A stretch of 64,000 nt of DNA, from positions 3,881,501 through 3,945,500 of the forward strand of contig CM067536.1 of assembly GCA_034509925.1 (NCBI GenBank), given 5' to 3'. The notes beneath the pieces are model-generated. The model had not been told where the DNA came from, did not search any database, and saw only the letters and a program-made list of their open reading frames with translations. Of the stretch, positions 12,250-47,166 are shown in pieces. This stretch comes from Hirudinaria manillensis. Lineage: Eukaryota > Annelida > Clitellata > Hirudinida > Hirudinidae. Numbering within the stretch: position 1 is the first letter of the stretch; each line of letters begins with the position of its first letter. Both the position numbers and the translations under genes were made by a program.

Positions 12250-13407
12250 TTTCATTTACAAGCCTTCGAGCTGATCATTTATTATCCTGGAAATTAGAAG
12301 TGGAAGCCATCTTGGGAAGAAACGTGATCTCGCGATTTTTACGAATAAAATGAATTGCGTTTGAATTTGGCTTTTGGTCTTTAATGCTTTAACGAATTAA
12401 GTCTGAGTGTTGGATTTGTCACTTAAAATTTCAGCTGGTCATTCAAATTTCACTTCTCGCAAGGACATCCCAATCTGTGCTTTTTTCAAGCGGTTTGCAC
12501 TAATAAACCCCAGATTGAAAGTAGTCTTCTTTTTCTCGAAAGGTTTATGGTCTTCCGCTTAGTTAATTTAAAAGTAATAGTGCAATAAATAATTTTTGGA
12601 GCACTGTCACGCTGGGTTCAATTAATTGTCTCTTTATTTGATGAGATATCATCAAAAACGGAACTCTCTCCATATATAATACTTACGTCTTGAATGTATT
12701 TCTGATGAGACAGAAATAGTAATAATTTTCTTAAATGAAAAAAAAAGAGATTTTAAATTCATATTCATCTAATGTACTAGAAGATGCAGGGATTTGCAAA
12801 ACTCTATAAAATTAACTAAAGCTAATGCATTATCGAGTACCTTGTGTATTAGGTTGGGATGTAAAGGTAATTCTTTATAGATTTCCATTTGTAAACCACC
12901 CCCACCCGGGGGTTCACCCTGACAATGCAAGCTGGGTGTTGAACACGACCTTTTGCCATTACTGCTTACATAAGTAAATGAAATTGCAGTCATTGTTTTC
13001 TCGAGTGTATTAAAGGACCCAACAGTTAGATAATATGATAATTAAGACCTATATTATTCCTTTACCCATATACCTTATTAAACCATTTTTTGTATAGAAG
13101 TAATAAACCATAGCTTTTAAACTATATTATAGTTTTGTTACTTATTAACTGGAAAATCTTTCGATTGCCCACTTTGTAACTTTTTAAGAACTGAGGCTTA
13201 TATCCTTAGTTTTAATGTTTCTAAAAGATGTCCCCGAAAATTAAACATTAAAGTCATTAATATTTTCAAAAATTCAAGTAGATTTACTTAATGTATTAAT
13301 ACTTACAATTATGTGCGAATAAACAGAAATGTTTTATTTTTGTATCTGTTTAGAATCGTGGACATATCTCCGTGTTATCGCCCGCATTGGATTTGGTTGT
13401 GTCAACG
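12250..13407. other. Intergenic DNA before UTP14, nothing recognised
   Basis: AT-rich sequence without a supported exon. The last 100-200 nt before 13408 should contain the UTP14 promoter, but no TATA box is evident, as expected for a housekeeping gene. Confidence 0.4.
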
Positions 13408-16400
13408 ATGAAATTATTTAGCGGAAATAAGAGGTTAGGTTACTTTGAAATGAACACGAATTTTCCAATATCCGCATTGCCGGACATTATACTTTTTATA
13501 CAAAAAATCCATTAATCCTATAATTGTGTTGTGCCAAAGCTGTTAAAACTCGTTTTTCAAATTGTTGATGTTAATCTAACACGACGTTAACCAACAATTT
13601 TAGTTAGATAGATCAATTTCTTAAAATTTGATTTCTGTTTTTGTTGACCATTATGGTTTTGTTTGTATTGTCAAAAATATTATCGTTCCCATGTCACTTT
13701 GGTATTTTAAACCTCCAATCTAAATATTGAATAAATTAATTGAAACCCTCCTTTCCAATGTTTTAAGATCTGAGGAATCAGAACTTCTTGATGTCCATCT
13801 GGATGATGAAGACTATCAAGAAGTAAGGCACAAATATTTTTATGCCATAAATTTGAAAGTATCTTTGATTGCTCATTCATATAATTTTTCTAGGATGAAA
13901 TTCAGCACAGAAACCTGAAAAAATCCATATATGAAATAAGTGGCAAGCATGGGTAATGATGAATAATAATGGTTTCAATGGTAAAAAGCAAATGTTTTAA
14001 CAAGATAATTTTATTTTTCATTAGACAGTTGGAGCTCAGAAAAGAATTAACCAATAACATCTTGAACATTCAATCCAAAGGTTTGCGAAAGTAATTGGAA
14101 TTTTAAATTTATTCATGAGACGTATTTGTGAACATAAATTCGCAGACAAGGTTTCTTTGGAGGACCTAATTTCAAAAGACAACAAGGATGAACTGATCGA
14201 AGTTAAAAAGAAACTCTTGAAGGAAGTCGTTCTCGAAAAGCCGATGCCAAAAGCCGAACACGAAAAGGTAGGAAATAAAGTGCCTTTGCCTTTTATAGTA
14301 TTGTTTTGATGCATTTACGTTTGTATTGTTCATCATAGATCAGGAGACAAATTGGTTATGATGAAGCAGTTAAGGTTACTTCTGAATGGGAGCCTGTTGT
14401 GACAGAAAACAGAAAGGTTTGTGGATTATTTCTTCTGGTGTAGCATTAAATAATGGATGTTTATTAAATTGTCTTCATTAAAATTTCATAACAGTTCATT
14501 AAAAGATGATCTCTTGTTGCACTTAAAATGTTCTTTTATAGGCTGTCCAAATGAAGTTTCCTTTGATGCAATCTGACATTGCCTCAATAACCAAACCCAA
14601 AGACTTGGGTAAAGACCAAAAGGTTAACGTCTAAAAATGTTTCTTCTGGTTTTCATAACAAATTAGTCAAATTAATCCAGAAATGTAATTTATTAGGATT
14701 AATGGAACTTGGTTATAAGATCTTTGACTTGATGTTTTAATAACATTATTAAGTAACCAATTTTGTATACTGTGATTTTAAAGAATTAAAGAGAGGTGCA
14801 TTGGTTAAGTGCATGTGAACTTGTAAACTATTTGATATAATTCGTTAAATGAATTTAACCTCTTTCAGCCATCGACAAAATTGGAGCAGGAAGTCGCCAA
14901 TGCTTTGAAAGGATCTGCCAAAGGTCCGATGACCAGGGAGGAAGAGAGGGTTCTGCTTTCACATCTCAGCAACAATTCATTGCATGGAATCAGTCTTAAA
15001 GGGGTATGCATTGAATGATAGAATGCCTTTTTCAGACATTATTTTATTTATTTATTTATTCATTTAATTTTCAAGAAATTTCAAAGTAATCATTTAGACA
15101 ACAGCCAGTAAATGTGATTGTTAGATAAGTTGGAGTGCTTCTGAGGCTCTGAATATGGCAGTTTATCGAGCAACTTGAATTTGAATTTTATTGGTGCATT
15201 GAGGTCATGTTAACCAAAAATTTTAGCCGTGGAAATAGGACATTTTTAAAATCTGGTTTCTATTCTTGTTGATCAATGTAAGTTCAATTTCTGTTATCTA
15301 TTTAGGCTCAAGAAATGAGGGCCGAGTACATGAAGCAGAAGGCACTCGTATCTTACTATGCTGCTAAAATGAAAAGGCAGAACAAAATTAAAAGCAAAAA
15401 ATACCACAGAATCCAAAAGAAGGCTCGACAAAAGCAGGAAGGACAGAAATTGGAGGTTTTGAAGGACAAAGATCCCGAAGCCTATCGAGAATGGTTGTTG
15501 AAAGAGGAAAAGAAGAGAATCGAGGTATTTCAGAGAATTCCTCCTGCAATCGCAATGTCTCCTTAAAACTTAAATTCTCTTTTCATCGAAGGAGAGAATG
15601 ACTCTCAAACATAAAGGTGCAAGTAAACACATGAAGAAACAAATGTCTTATGCAAAGTACAATCCAGAGGTAATCAGTTGCTTTGATGTCTCATTCTATG
15701 AAAGTGATTATGTTAATCACCTAAACTGTGTTATTCACGTTAACCAATTAATTTTAATTTCAGAGCCGTCAAGCTGTGAATGACATGATGGAGAAGGGAA
15801 AAGAACTGACACAAAAGCAAAAGAAGATTCACTTTAGTGATGATGATGAAGAAGAGGATGATGAAGACAAAATTGATGATGATGACATTGATGATGAATG
15901 TATAGAGGAAGGTTTGGACTTTGAGGAGAATCTTGGATCATCTGAAGATAAAGTTTCCAATAAGAGACCTCTGGAGGAAGATGATGACGATGATAATGGT
16001 GGATTTAAAAGAAAAAGCTCCAAAAAACACAAGAAGCAGAAAATAGACGAAAGCGATGTATTGCTGTCCACAGCATTCGAGGTGATGATAATGATGATGA
16101 CAACATTGACAATTCTTTTCCCAGCTCCTCGATTCTTTCCTTGATTTCTGATTTTCCATTTTAAAAATTCTTAACAGGCAGTCGAAGAGCAAGACATGGT
16201 AGTTGAGGACAAGGACATCTTGGCAGACTTCAAGGAAGAGAAGGCAGCAGTGGAGGAGCGAGACAAGGTGAAGGACGTCAACACTTTCATGGAAGGATGG
16301 GGTTCCTGGTCGGGGAAAGGAATCAAGGTTTCCAAGAAAAAGTTGAAAAGGTCGGTTTGGTGCATCCATCAATATTCTTTATTTTAGTTTAATGTGTTTA

Positions 16401-16810
16401 ATTCAACTCATCATGTAATCAATTTAATTTATTAATCTAATTATCAATAACAACGACAAACTCAACGTCGCAGGTTCATAATAAAAGCTCCTGAGGGTCC
16501 TCCGAGGAAAGACCACAAATTGAACAACGTCATCATCAGCGAATTGAAGGACGAATCCGTCTCGAAGCACCAGGTGGACGCTCTGCCGAGGAAGTTCAAC
16601 AACGTGCACCACTTCCAGGAGAGCATTCGGAAGCCCGTCGGGAAGCAGTGGAACAAGGAAGACAAGTACAGGCAGAAGATCAAACCCAAAGTGGTCGTGA
16701 AGATGGGAACCGTCATCGAACCTCTGAACAAAACCGAGGCCCTGAAGAATTACAAGGGCGGAGACAAAGGACGACTGGCCAAAAACGATCGCAAAGGAGC
16801 AAAGGAATGA
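13408..16810 (+). CDS. UTP14: UTP14, U3 snoRNA-associated protein (small-subunit processome)
   Basis: Thirteen exons join in phase: 13408-13433, 13768-13822, 13894-13952, 14025-14080, 14146-14267, 14339-14416, 14542-14622, 14869-15003, 15306-15524, 15592-15669, 15764-16081, 16178-16350 and 16474-16810. They encode about 578 residues, shorter than human UTP14A (about 770). UTP14 acts in the nucleolus with U3 snoRNP in 18S rRNA processing and stimulates the helicase Dhr1/DHX37. Landmarks include a block ending SEWEPVVTENRK, then QNKIKSKKYHRIQKKA, then MTLKHKGASKHMKKQM, an Asp/Glu-rich central region, the hallmark GWGSWSGKGIKVSKKKLKR, and the C-terminal IIKAPEGPPRKDHKL. Exon 11 (15764-16081) contains a GAT/GAA-rich acidic tract. 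The first coding exon (26 nt, MKLFSGNKR) is chosen only because its donor phase and position fit, so the start is less certain. It converges with the CCN gene 266 nt away. Confidence 0.92.
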
Positions 16811-17003
16811 TGTTTCAAGTTTTGTTTTTAATTGTTCACGATGCCCGACGAGAATGCAGTGGTTTCAAATGATTTCCTGTAGAATCTTCGAAGTGTTTTG
16901 GAATGCATTGATTTCAATTCGTTTTTTTTTTGTGGGTGTGTTTGCATTTTGAATGCAAGTTATTTTCTGGCTCGATCCAACAAGTGGTGGAGTTAAAAAC
17001 TAC

Positions 17004-17013
17004 TTTATTTATT
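17004..17013 (-). promoter_or_regulatory. Polyadenylation signals of the CCN gene
   Basis: Two overlapping AATAAA hexamers on the minus strand, about 65-75 nt beyond the CCN stop codon. They lie inside the short spacer shared with the converging UTP14 gene. Confidence 0.5.
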
Positions 17014-17076
17014 TCTTCTGAGATTCGAAAATCGAACGTTAAGTGAAGATTAGACAAAAAAAAGATTAAAAACGAT

Positions 17077-38065
<20,989 letters not shown>

Positions 38066-38481
38066 CCTTGGTGTCCTGAAAAAGAGAATACTTCCAAGTC
38101 CTAATTGCTGATGTTATCATAGCTATGTCATCGTCACCATCATCACCTCGGGCGTCGTCGTCATTATCACCATCGTCGTCATCATCACCATCGTCGTCAT
38201 TATCACCATCGGGCATCCAATCACGTTCAACAAAAGGCCTACTTCTTCGTCGGAAGCCTCAAAATCATGTGACGAAATGGAAGCAAACAAACAAACAAAC
38301 CACATTAGTTTGGACTAAGTGAAAAAAAAATATACTACTCTATAAATACCATTAATCCATATACAAAAACATACTATTCTATTTATAAACACCATTACTT
38401 CACATACAAAAACATACTGCTCTATTTATAAACACCGTTACTACATATACAAACACATTGCTCCAAGTAGAACGTTCATTA

Positions 38482-38675
38482 CTTCACACATTACTGTTTA
38501 TACAAACACATTATTGTTTATACAAACACATTACTGTTTATACAAACACATTACTGTTTATACAAACACATTACTGTTTATACAAACACATTACTGTTTA
38601 TACAAACACATTATTGTTTATACAAACACATTACTGTTTATACAAACACATTATTGTTTATACAAACACATTACG
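38482..38675. repeat. 20-bp minisatellite, about nine copies
   Basis: The unit is TACAAACACATTACTGTTTA with occasional C to T in the middle. Related but looser repeats of about 45 bp (TACAAAAACATACT with TATTTATAAACACC) precede it at 38340-38460. The units are contiguous, without spacers. Confidence 0.85.
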
Positions 38676-38969
38676 GCACACACAAATATCACTCCGCGCC
38701 TTCAAAGTGCTTCCCTCGAGAAGAAATTGATTTTTGAAGGAAGATTAGGTAGATCAATTGAATGTATGATCAATCGAACACGTGATCAATACGATGTTTG
38801 TTTTTTGATCACCAGAGCGAATGTACATGAGAGATAAAACGAAAAAAAAACATAATTCTGAAATTACTTAGATTTCTTGGAAATTTCAGATTGAAACCAG
38901 CAACAAGGAGATTGCATCAGGTTTTAAGCATTCATTTGGAGATGAAGCGAAGAATTCAATATTGTCAAG

Positions 38970-39022
38970 TGGGGGGGAGGAGAGAAGGGGAGGGAAGAGG
39001 GAGGGGGAGAGGGAGGGGAGGT
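38970..39022 (+). repeat. G-rich polypurine block
   Basis: About 50 nt of G and A only, with runs of seven, four and five G separated by A or GA, so it meets the pattern for G-quadruplex or triplex DNA. Confidence 0.7.
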
Positions 39023-39232
39023 GTATTTCGTTGGGTGGCGTTCGTAAAATAAATAAATAAATCTGTTTTTCGTTGAAAATTAATTTTACGATGAGAAATA
39101 CTTTCCAATAACCTGGTGATTGGTTGCCGTGATAATCAACTGAGTGCAAAGTCGGTGATGATGACGGTGACGATGACAATGCTGTCCATAGTGGTTGTGG
39201 TGATGACGACGATGATGATGATGATGACGATG

Positions 39233-39264
<32 letters not shown>

Positions 39265-42200
39265 CCCCATTAGAGGGGAGAGCATGCTAGTGGCGATGAT
39301 AATGATCACGACGACTACAATGATGTCGGGGATGATGAAACGAAAGACATAACGAGCCCCAATTGAAGCACTTCAAAGGGCTCCTGTCAGCATTGAAGTT
39401 GTTTAAATTGTCCCAACATAACATGACATCAACCTCATCGTCGTCGTCATCGTCATCATCGTCCAATTAAATTATTTAAAATAGTTTATTATTTATAGTA
39501 TGTATAATTATAAAAATAAATAATAATAATAATAAATATAATTTAGTCTATATATTTAAATATATAAACTAATCTGGAAAGTTTCTCATTTATTCTCATC
39601 TTGAATTATTATTATTGTTTATTAAATATTAAATATTAAAATATTAATATAATATAAAATATTAAAAATCATATCAACCGTTACTAAAATGATAACTTTA
39701 TCGTTTATCGGTAGCACATTAAATGAAAACTACAAAGAAAAATTATGAATGTTTATTATATATTGTAAATTATTTATTAATAAATTAATAAATAATTAAT
39801 AAATTATTTATTAATAAATTTATTAATTATTTATTAATAAATAATTTATTAAATATTTATTAATAAATGTTTATTTATATTTATAATTAATTAATATAAT
39901 TTATAATTATTAAATAATTTATTTGAATAAATTATTAAATGCAATTTAATATAATAATATCCGATTGATTAACAACACTTATTAAGTTTTAATATGTTCC
40001 CAACCAAAAGTCCTTCTATTTTAATGACAAGGAATTTAATGGAAGTTTCAAGAGGGCGCCTCGAGATGAAATTATATTTATTTTTATTATTATTTTTTAT
40101 TATATATTTTTATTATTATTTTTTATTATTTATTTTTATTATTAGTTTTTTATTGTTTATTATTATTTATTATTATTTTTTATTATTTATTATTATTTTT
40201 TATTATTTTTATTAGTTATTATTATTTTTTATTATTTATATTTAATAATAATATTATTTATAATTTATATTAATTATTATTTATATTTATTTTTATTATT
40301 AACAATAATTATTTTATTTTATTTTATTTGTTGGTTTATTTTATTTATTTTTCTATCAATTTTTATAAAGCAATTTATTTCATGCAAAAGATCAAAAGTG
40401 GAGATAAAAATTTGTTTAAAATTCTTTTGGACATCATAAAGTTAGGAGAATGAAAGATTCATTGGACACATTTTCATTATCTTGTGCCATGCTCGTGCTT
40501 TAGCTGGCGGAGGCTTTGAATATAAATAGCATAATAAATATCGTTATTATTATTTATTATTGTTATTATTATATTATATTATATTATAATCATAATAATA
40601 ATTATTATTAATATTTATTATTATTAATATTTATTATTATTATTATTCATCGCTTTAGTTTATTATTATTATTATTATTATTATTAATGGCAGAATTACA
40701 CATGACGTTCTAAATGATATTATAAATAACACGATTAATAATGTAAATAAAATTATTTAAGAATAATATTGTAAAGAAATGTTTCAAATTATATAATGAG
40801 TCCTTAAACAACTTTGGCATTTTTAACTTAATATTGTCAATAATTAAATATCTCAACTTTAAGAACATATTCTTGAGTTTTTTTTTCGGATTTATTTGCA
40901 TTTGTTTTGACAATTGCTTTTAATTTGTGGAGAAATGTTGGAATTCATTAACACAATTTAATCTTTAATAACATTTTATTTGCCTCAAATTATTTATAAA
41001 ATTAATAATAACATTAATCTTTAATAATATTAATCTTTAATAATATTTTATTTGTCTCAAATTATTTACTTAGAGAAGTTAATAATTAACTTCTTTAGTG
41101 CAACTAAAATCTAATTGTTAAAGTTATTTTAAAAAATAAACCAAGTGAGATCAATGACAACCCACCTCATGTTGTAAGGAGTTTCAGGAGTTTAGAAGGA
41201 CGTGAATTTAAAGAGTGGACATTTGCTGGACGCCATATTGACAGGCCATAGTATTACATCCACGGTTTATCTGGAATAATTTAATCTTGACGGGTCGTCA
41301 TGTGACTTGCACAACTTTGACATGACATTCCTGTGGGGTGGTCAAACCACTTTGATGATATATGGAACTGAGATAACCACGTTGATGACGATCATGACTA
41401 AAGCGATGAAGACGACGACGTTGGTTTTTTTTTTGAGGATGATGACTACGACGAGGACGAAGTATGTTTGTATGAATAACGTACTGGCTATTGTACCGGT
41501 GATAAAAAATTATTTCTAAGGAACAACAACAAACAAATCAACATTTCAATCGGAAAAGCAATTCTATTTTCGCAGAACTTGCTGCAGGAGATTAGACTAG
41601 AGAATAAGCTCATGAATAATTAATAATTCATGAATAATTTATGTAAATTATTTTGGGATGATTAATTTGTAAATAAGTTATAAATAATTAAAATAGATAC
41701 TTTACAAACAATTTATTAAAATATTAATAATTGTATTCGTTGAATATCAACCCGTTATTTATATTTGTTTCAATATTTTTTATAATTATTCTTTAACAAA
41801 TTATTTAAGATGGAGATGATGATGATGATGACAACGATGATGATGATGATGGTGATGATGATGGCGACCGCTTTATTTAAAGTTTTTCAGCAAGGTAAAT
41901 AGTCATAAAATATGAATAAATGTTTTCTATTATTTTACATTCGAAATTATGAAAATATTATTTTAAATATGAAAATATACGAAAGCAAGACTTCAATGTT
42001 GGTCGATGGGCGAAGGAGCCACAAATGAATGATTGAATGAAGAGCATTTTTCTTTAAACTCATCGTTCTTGGGGGTGAAATGAGTGCAAACCCCATTATC
42101 AAACGTTATGGCCCAACTTGTACTGAAAGTACTTGTACGGTTGTCGTTTGATTTGTCATTTCATGAATTGAATCAAAAGTACGATGATTTTGTGCTTATC

Positions 42201-45200
42201 TGAACATCTTCTTCTCTGAATACTTCAAAGTCTTAATCATTGATATTGTCATCGCTACCATAACCATAATCATCGTCACCGTCGTCGTCATCATCATCAT
42301 CATCGTCATCACCCTAGGCGTCGTCATCATCGTTGTCATCATCGTCGCCATCGTCATCATCGTCGTCATCATCATTATCGTCATCACCTTAAGCGTCGTC
42401 ATCATCGTCATTAACCGTCAACCGTTTATTTTTAAAATAAGACGCTCATCCCAGATCAATTATTGCGATCCAATCTTGCTTCAAGAAATCTTGGCCTTCT
42501 GACACAATTTGAATAATTTTCAATAAATATTCATGAATTCATTAATAAACCAGTTTTGTTTTTTTTTTTTTCAGGAGAAGCTGATAAAATAAATTTAAAA
42601 AAAATAAATTCAGATTATAAAATAAAAATGATGTCGTTTTGATCCACGAAAGCCACGAAAAGATTTGCGTGATTCATGAGAACAGGTGAAGAATTGATGC
42701 TTCTCTTTCGACCATCGAGAATTTAATCGATTACGATAACCCAATATAATATTACAATCGATCATTATAACGTTATAATAACGTATTAAATTTTTTATAC
42801 GTATTAAATTATTCAATTTTTATACGTATTAAATTATTCAATTTTTATTAATAAATTTAAATATTATTCATCAACTGTCATCATCATCATCTTCGTCATC
42901 ATTGTCATTATCATAGCCACCACTACGTCATCGTCATCATCGTCATCATCGTCACCGTCATCATCATCATCACCACCAAGAGGCCCTGTAAGTGAGTAGA
43001 GTAGCATTTCAAATCAACGAAACACGCAAGTCCCACTTCCGTCACAGTGAACCTAATAACCTTTTATTGTCTTTAATTTCTTCTCTTTTTTTCTTAATTT
43101 TCAAGAAAATTCAGGAGAATTAATTCCTTTAAAAAGGAAGCCAAATATTTGATCAGAGGGTCAAATCTTCTTAAAACTATTTATGATTATTTTAGCATAA
43201 ATTCTTCATTAAAAAATAAATTTTTAAAAATTCTTTTGATCATCTCAAATCTTAAGTAAACTTTTAGGTCGTCAGTGCTGCGAATTTCTCGTGAACGATA
43301 TAAAATGATTAAATAAATTTATAAATCAATAAATAAATGTATAAATGAATAAATAAAATTAAAAATGATTAAATAAATTTATAAATAAAAAAAATTTATT
43401 AAATAAATTTATAAATTATTAAATAAAATTACAGCATTCTATCAACCCATTATTATATAATTCAACAAAATTAGCCGAACAATCATAAAAATTATTTAAA
43501 AGCCGCAATATGGTTCTTTATTGTCACATCCACAGTACATCCAACCACAAGGAAACTTTTCGCCGATATCTTTTATATCCAATATTTAATTCTTATTCAA
43601 TTTATCTGACAATTTATTTATTTATTTATTTATTTATTTATTAATTTATTTGTCAGCTGATTTCAAATATGTAAACCAATTGTTTCCATCGCCATCCGTT
43701 CTTGAGATATTCGAGTTATAAAATTTTTTATTTATTATAAATAAATTTTAGATTTTATCAGATTTTATCATTTAAACAAATAAACAAAAATACAATTTTC
43801 ACACAGAATTTAAATAATCATCAGTGTATTTACTACTGCTTGAAATACAAACGCATAAACACGAACACGAAACATATTCTTTAAAGAATTCAATGACCAA
43901 CCACGATTGAACGAAGACGTGATTGAATTCCAAGAAGCCCCTCAACCTCCCAGGAATCTCAACAGTCCACTGACCTCCCTTCCACAAATTGCATCCTTTA
44001 AGAAATAAAACCTCATTTCAATGCTCTCCTGCAAAAATGTTTCGAAATGTTTAATAAAATGGTCTCCATGCCGTTCGTTTCAATATTTTCTACTTTAATT
44101 TAAATGCATTTCAGATTTAACTATTGCTGCAATTTTAATGCTTCATTTTAAGAAATTAACTAACAAATGACATGCAATATTAAAACAATATTTAGCCTCC
44201 TAAATCGTAAAATTGAGTGTTTATGGCTGCCCATACGCATTTCCATGGCGAACAAAAATATTTTATAATAAATATGTTAAAAAAATAATATTAATGAATA
44301 TTTATTAAAATGAACAAATAAATATCAAAATAAACAAAAATGCATTACAATAAATATACATACATGTCATAATAATAATAATAATAATAATAATAAATGA
44401 CAAATTAATATAATTAATAATTATACGAAACATTTCTAGTCCAAATGAATTAAAATCTCAACGTTGCTTAAAGATAAAGAATAACTTTTCCTTCACAAAC
44501 ATTGGCAACCCACGTGATCCGAAATCTGAGAATCCGTGACAACACAACTTGTTGCGTTGCAACAACAACAACAAAAAATAAACATTGGACAGGATATTAA
44601 ACCAGGGTCACTCGGTTCATTTAATATTGGGTCTTTGCGACATGTGCAACATGTCCCTTCTCGCATTTTTGCTGATTTTTCTTTTCGATTTTTAAACTGA
44701 AACTATTCTTTGGAATTCTAAAATTCGTGTTATTGAATTTCATAATTGAATAATATTTCAATTATTTATCGCCAGAGGGTCGCAGGACTTTCTAACTTGG
44801 AAATATTTTTTTAAACGAAACAACGGAAGATCAACTTTGCAGTCATTTTATGATTTTTGATTTTATGTTCGGAAGTTCAAAGATGAAAAAATGATGAAAA
44901 GCCAAAAGAGCAGATAAATTTCTTTTTCCACGAAAAAAATTGTTCGACTTTTATTATGCAACCAAGAATTAAGCAGTAGAATTTCTGCTCATCCAATTTA
45001 AATTATGCGGATAACATTCATAATAATAATAATAATTCATAATATTAATAATTCATAATAGTAATAATTTGTAGTAATAATAATTCCCATCTCAAGAAGT
45101 TGTGAAAGCATTCGTCTAGTTGCAGAGAGACTGACTGACCGATCACACGATTGCTAACTTAATCTTAATAAGATTATTTATTAAATTAAAAATATAATAA

Positions 45201-47166
45201 GATTATTAATTAAGATTAAAATTAATTGTTAATAAGAAAGTAGTTTATTTTCCATCGAGCATAACGTATGTGATGTGGAAACACTGGTTGAAGTTAACGA
45301 ATATAAATTCTCGATGAAATTGTTCAAAAATCTACCATCAAACTTTAAGAATTATTTGAGTTTTATTTCGTTAAACGAATTAATTTTTAATATAAAAATT
45401 AACGCCTTTTCAAAGAAATCGTTTATTTATGAAGATATTTTCCCCCACAAAATCATCGGCCAATTTCTTCCTGCTACCCTTTGGGAGAGAAAGATTAATG
45501 ATGGCAATTTATAAACATTATTTTTACGTCCTCATAATTCAAAATGTTGCAAAAAAAATGTTGACGATCAATCTTTTGACTTGATTAAAACGCTGAGAAA
45601 TACCCAAAAGAATTGAGGCATCAATGACTGATGCCAATATAATGGCATTTATGTCAAGAGCATTGAAAATAATTTCAATTTAAAAGTAAATTATATATTT
45701 TGCGGAATGTAGTTTATTGCTTTATCCCGAACAAACTATTTCCTGCTTTGTCTTTCTTGACAATAATAATTGTCATTATTATAAAATGTGATAATATTAA
45801 TTCTATTAATATTTATTGATATAATATTAATAATAAAGAATTATTAATTAATTATATTAATTATTATTATTATTGTTAAGTATTTGACGTTCCTTGGTCA
45901 AACAAGTAATTTTAGGATTTTCAATGGAGAAATATGGGAAATATTTATGCTCTTTTAATAATTTTAACAAAGAAATTAATGTCATGCTTCGACAAATTCG
46001 CTTTTAAATTAATAATTAGCATTTATTTTAAATAATTAGCACTAAGCAATTGAATAAATAAGAGTGATCTTTGCAATTCGACCTTGGCATGGAGGTGCAG
46101 GTAACACCTCAGGGCATTTTATATTCCCACTCCCGAACAAATTTCCAGTGTCTCGAAAAATCTTGCATTTTAATATTTAATTCAAATTACACGTTAAGTC
46201 TTAAATAAAGTTACTTTGTTAAAACAAAAATGGAGTATTTTTTAAAAATAAAAATTATGCATCTTGACATTACATTCCCAGCAAACGCAGCCGGGGGGGG
46301 ACTGAAGGCGGGTTGCACGTTTTGCCCGCATCAGCTAAACAATTTTGATGTTATTTAGTTTGAAAATTCTTTCAAAAGTAGTCGCTGGTGCAGAGAATAT
46401 TGTTTAACGTGAATGTGCTCAATAAATAACGTTTGGAGCTTTTTAAAGTGAATTTTCACGAATTAACGCTAAACTAATGGGCGGAACTACGCCTGATGGA
46501 GTGCTTTCTAAAGCCGTAAACGGAATAAAGGACAGTCGGTGAGTTGCTATTTAATAGCCGGGCAGCCCGCACGGGTCCCTTGCGTCCCCTGTGGACAAAA
46601 CCTACGCGGGCCCGCAAATATTCCCGCGCGGTTTTCTCCGGGGTGTGTTAGCTTGGTTGAAAATAAATAGTGGAAGTACTCATTAGGATGTAACCGGCTA
46701 TAATAACTTGAGAAATCCAAATGGAACTTTCTGAAGTTAACCAAACTTGTATCCCTTCCGTGTCTTCTCCCAAAGTGGGGGAATTTTGTGAACTACGGGT
46801 AAGCGGTGGTCCCACGAACTTTAGCAGTCTTTGGAGCTCAGCCCTAAAGATATAGAATCTTCGCCAATTTTCATGGATGAACAGGAATATTATACTTTAA
46901 AAGTTGGGATAGCATGGCCAAGTATAAATCAAGAGGTAATTTTGCAGTTTCATATTGCTTTTATACATGGTTTTTCGTTCTAAAAAAACTACGCATAAAA
47001 AGCTTCCATTTTCCTCTCAATTAAGTTATTTTCCTGTCGAGTTTAAATCCTGCTAGCATTGAGATGAACTTTGACGCTGACGTATATCTATTATTATTTA
47101 CTGCAATGTTTGTTTAAAAGGAGATCTAAGTTCTGATACTGGGCGTCGCTAGGTTTAAAGCAATTA

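Larger units (their letters stand above)
38066..47166. other. 9-kb AT-rich intergenic region between divergent CCN and TRAPPC12
   Basis: The region has no supported gene. It contains GAT/ATC trinucleotide tracts (38120-38215, 39150-39270, 39430-39465, 41815-41870, 42240-42415, 42880-42975), many ATT runs, a 20-bp minisatellite and a polypurine block listed separately. The flank of the tract at 42200-42250 resembles that at 38080-38130, just upstream of CCN exon 1. A GC-rich patch occurs at 46550-46640. An acceptor-like site (TTTTTCAG on the minus strand near 38077) just before the CCN ATG suggests a split 5' UTR. Confidence 0.45.

Noticed and set aside
38458-38837. Repetitive open frames (His-Tyr-Cys-Leu-Tyr-Lys type) and a CRISPR-like look
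   Set aside because: The units are contiguous 20-bp tandem repeats without spacers, in an animal genome, so this is a minisatellite and not a CRISPR array or gene.
46547-46744. Minus-strand frame of 65 codons across the GC-rich patch
   Set aside because: The apparent coding character comes from GC-rich composition; no domain or exon signals were found.
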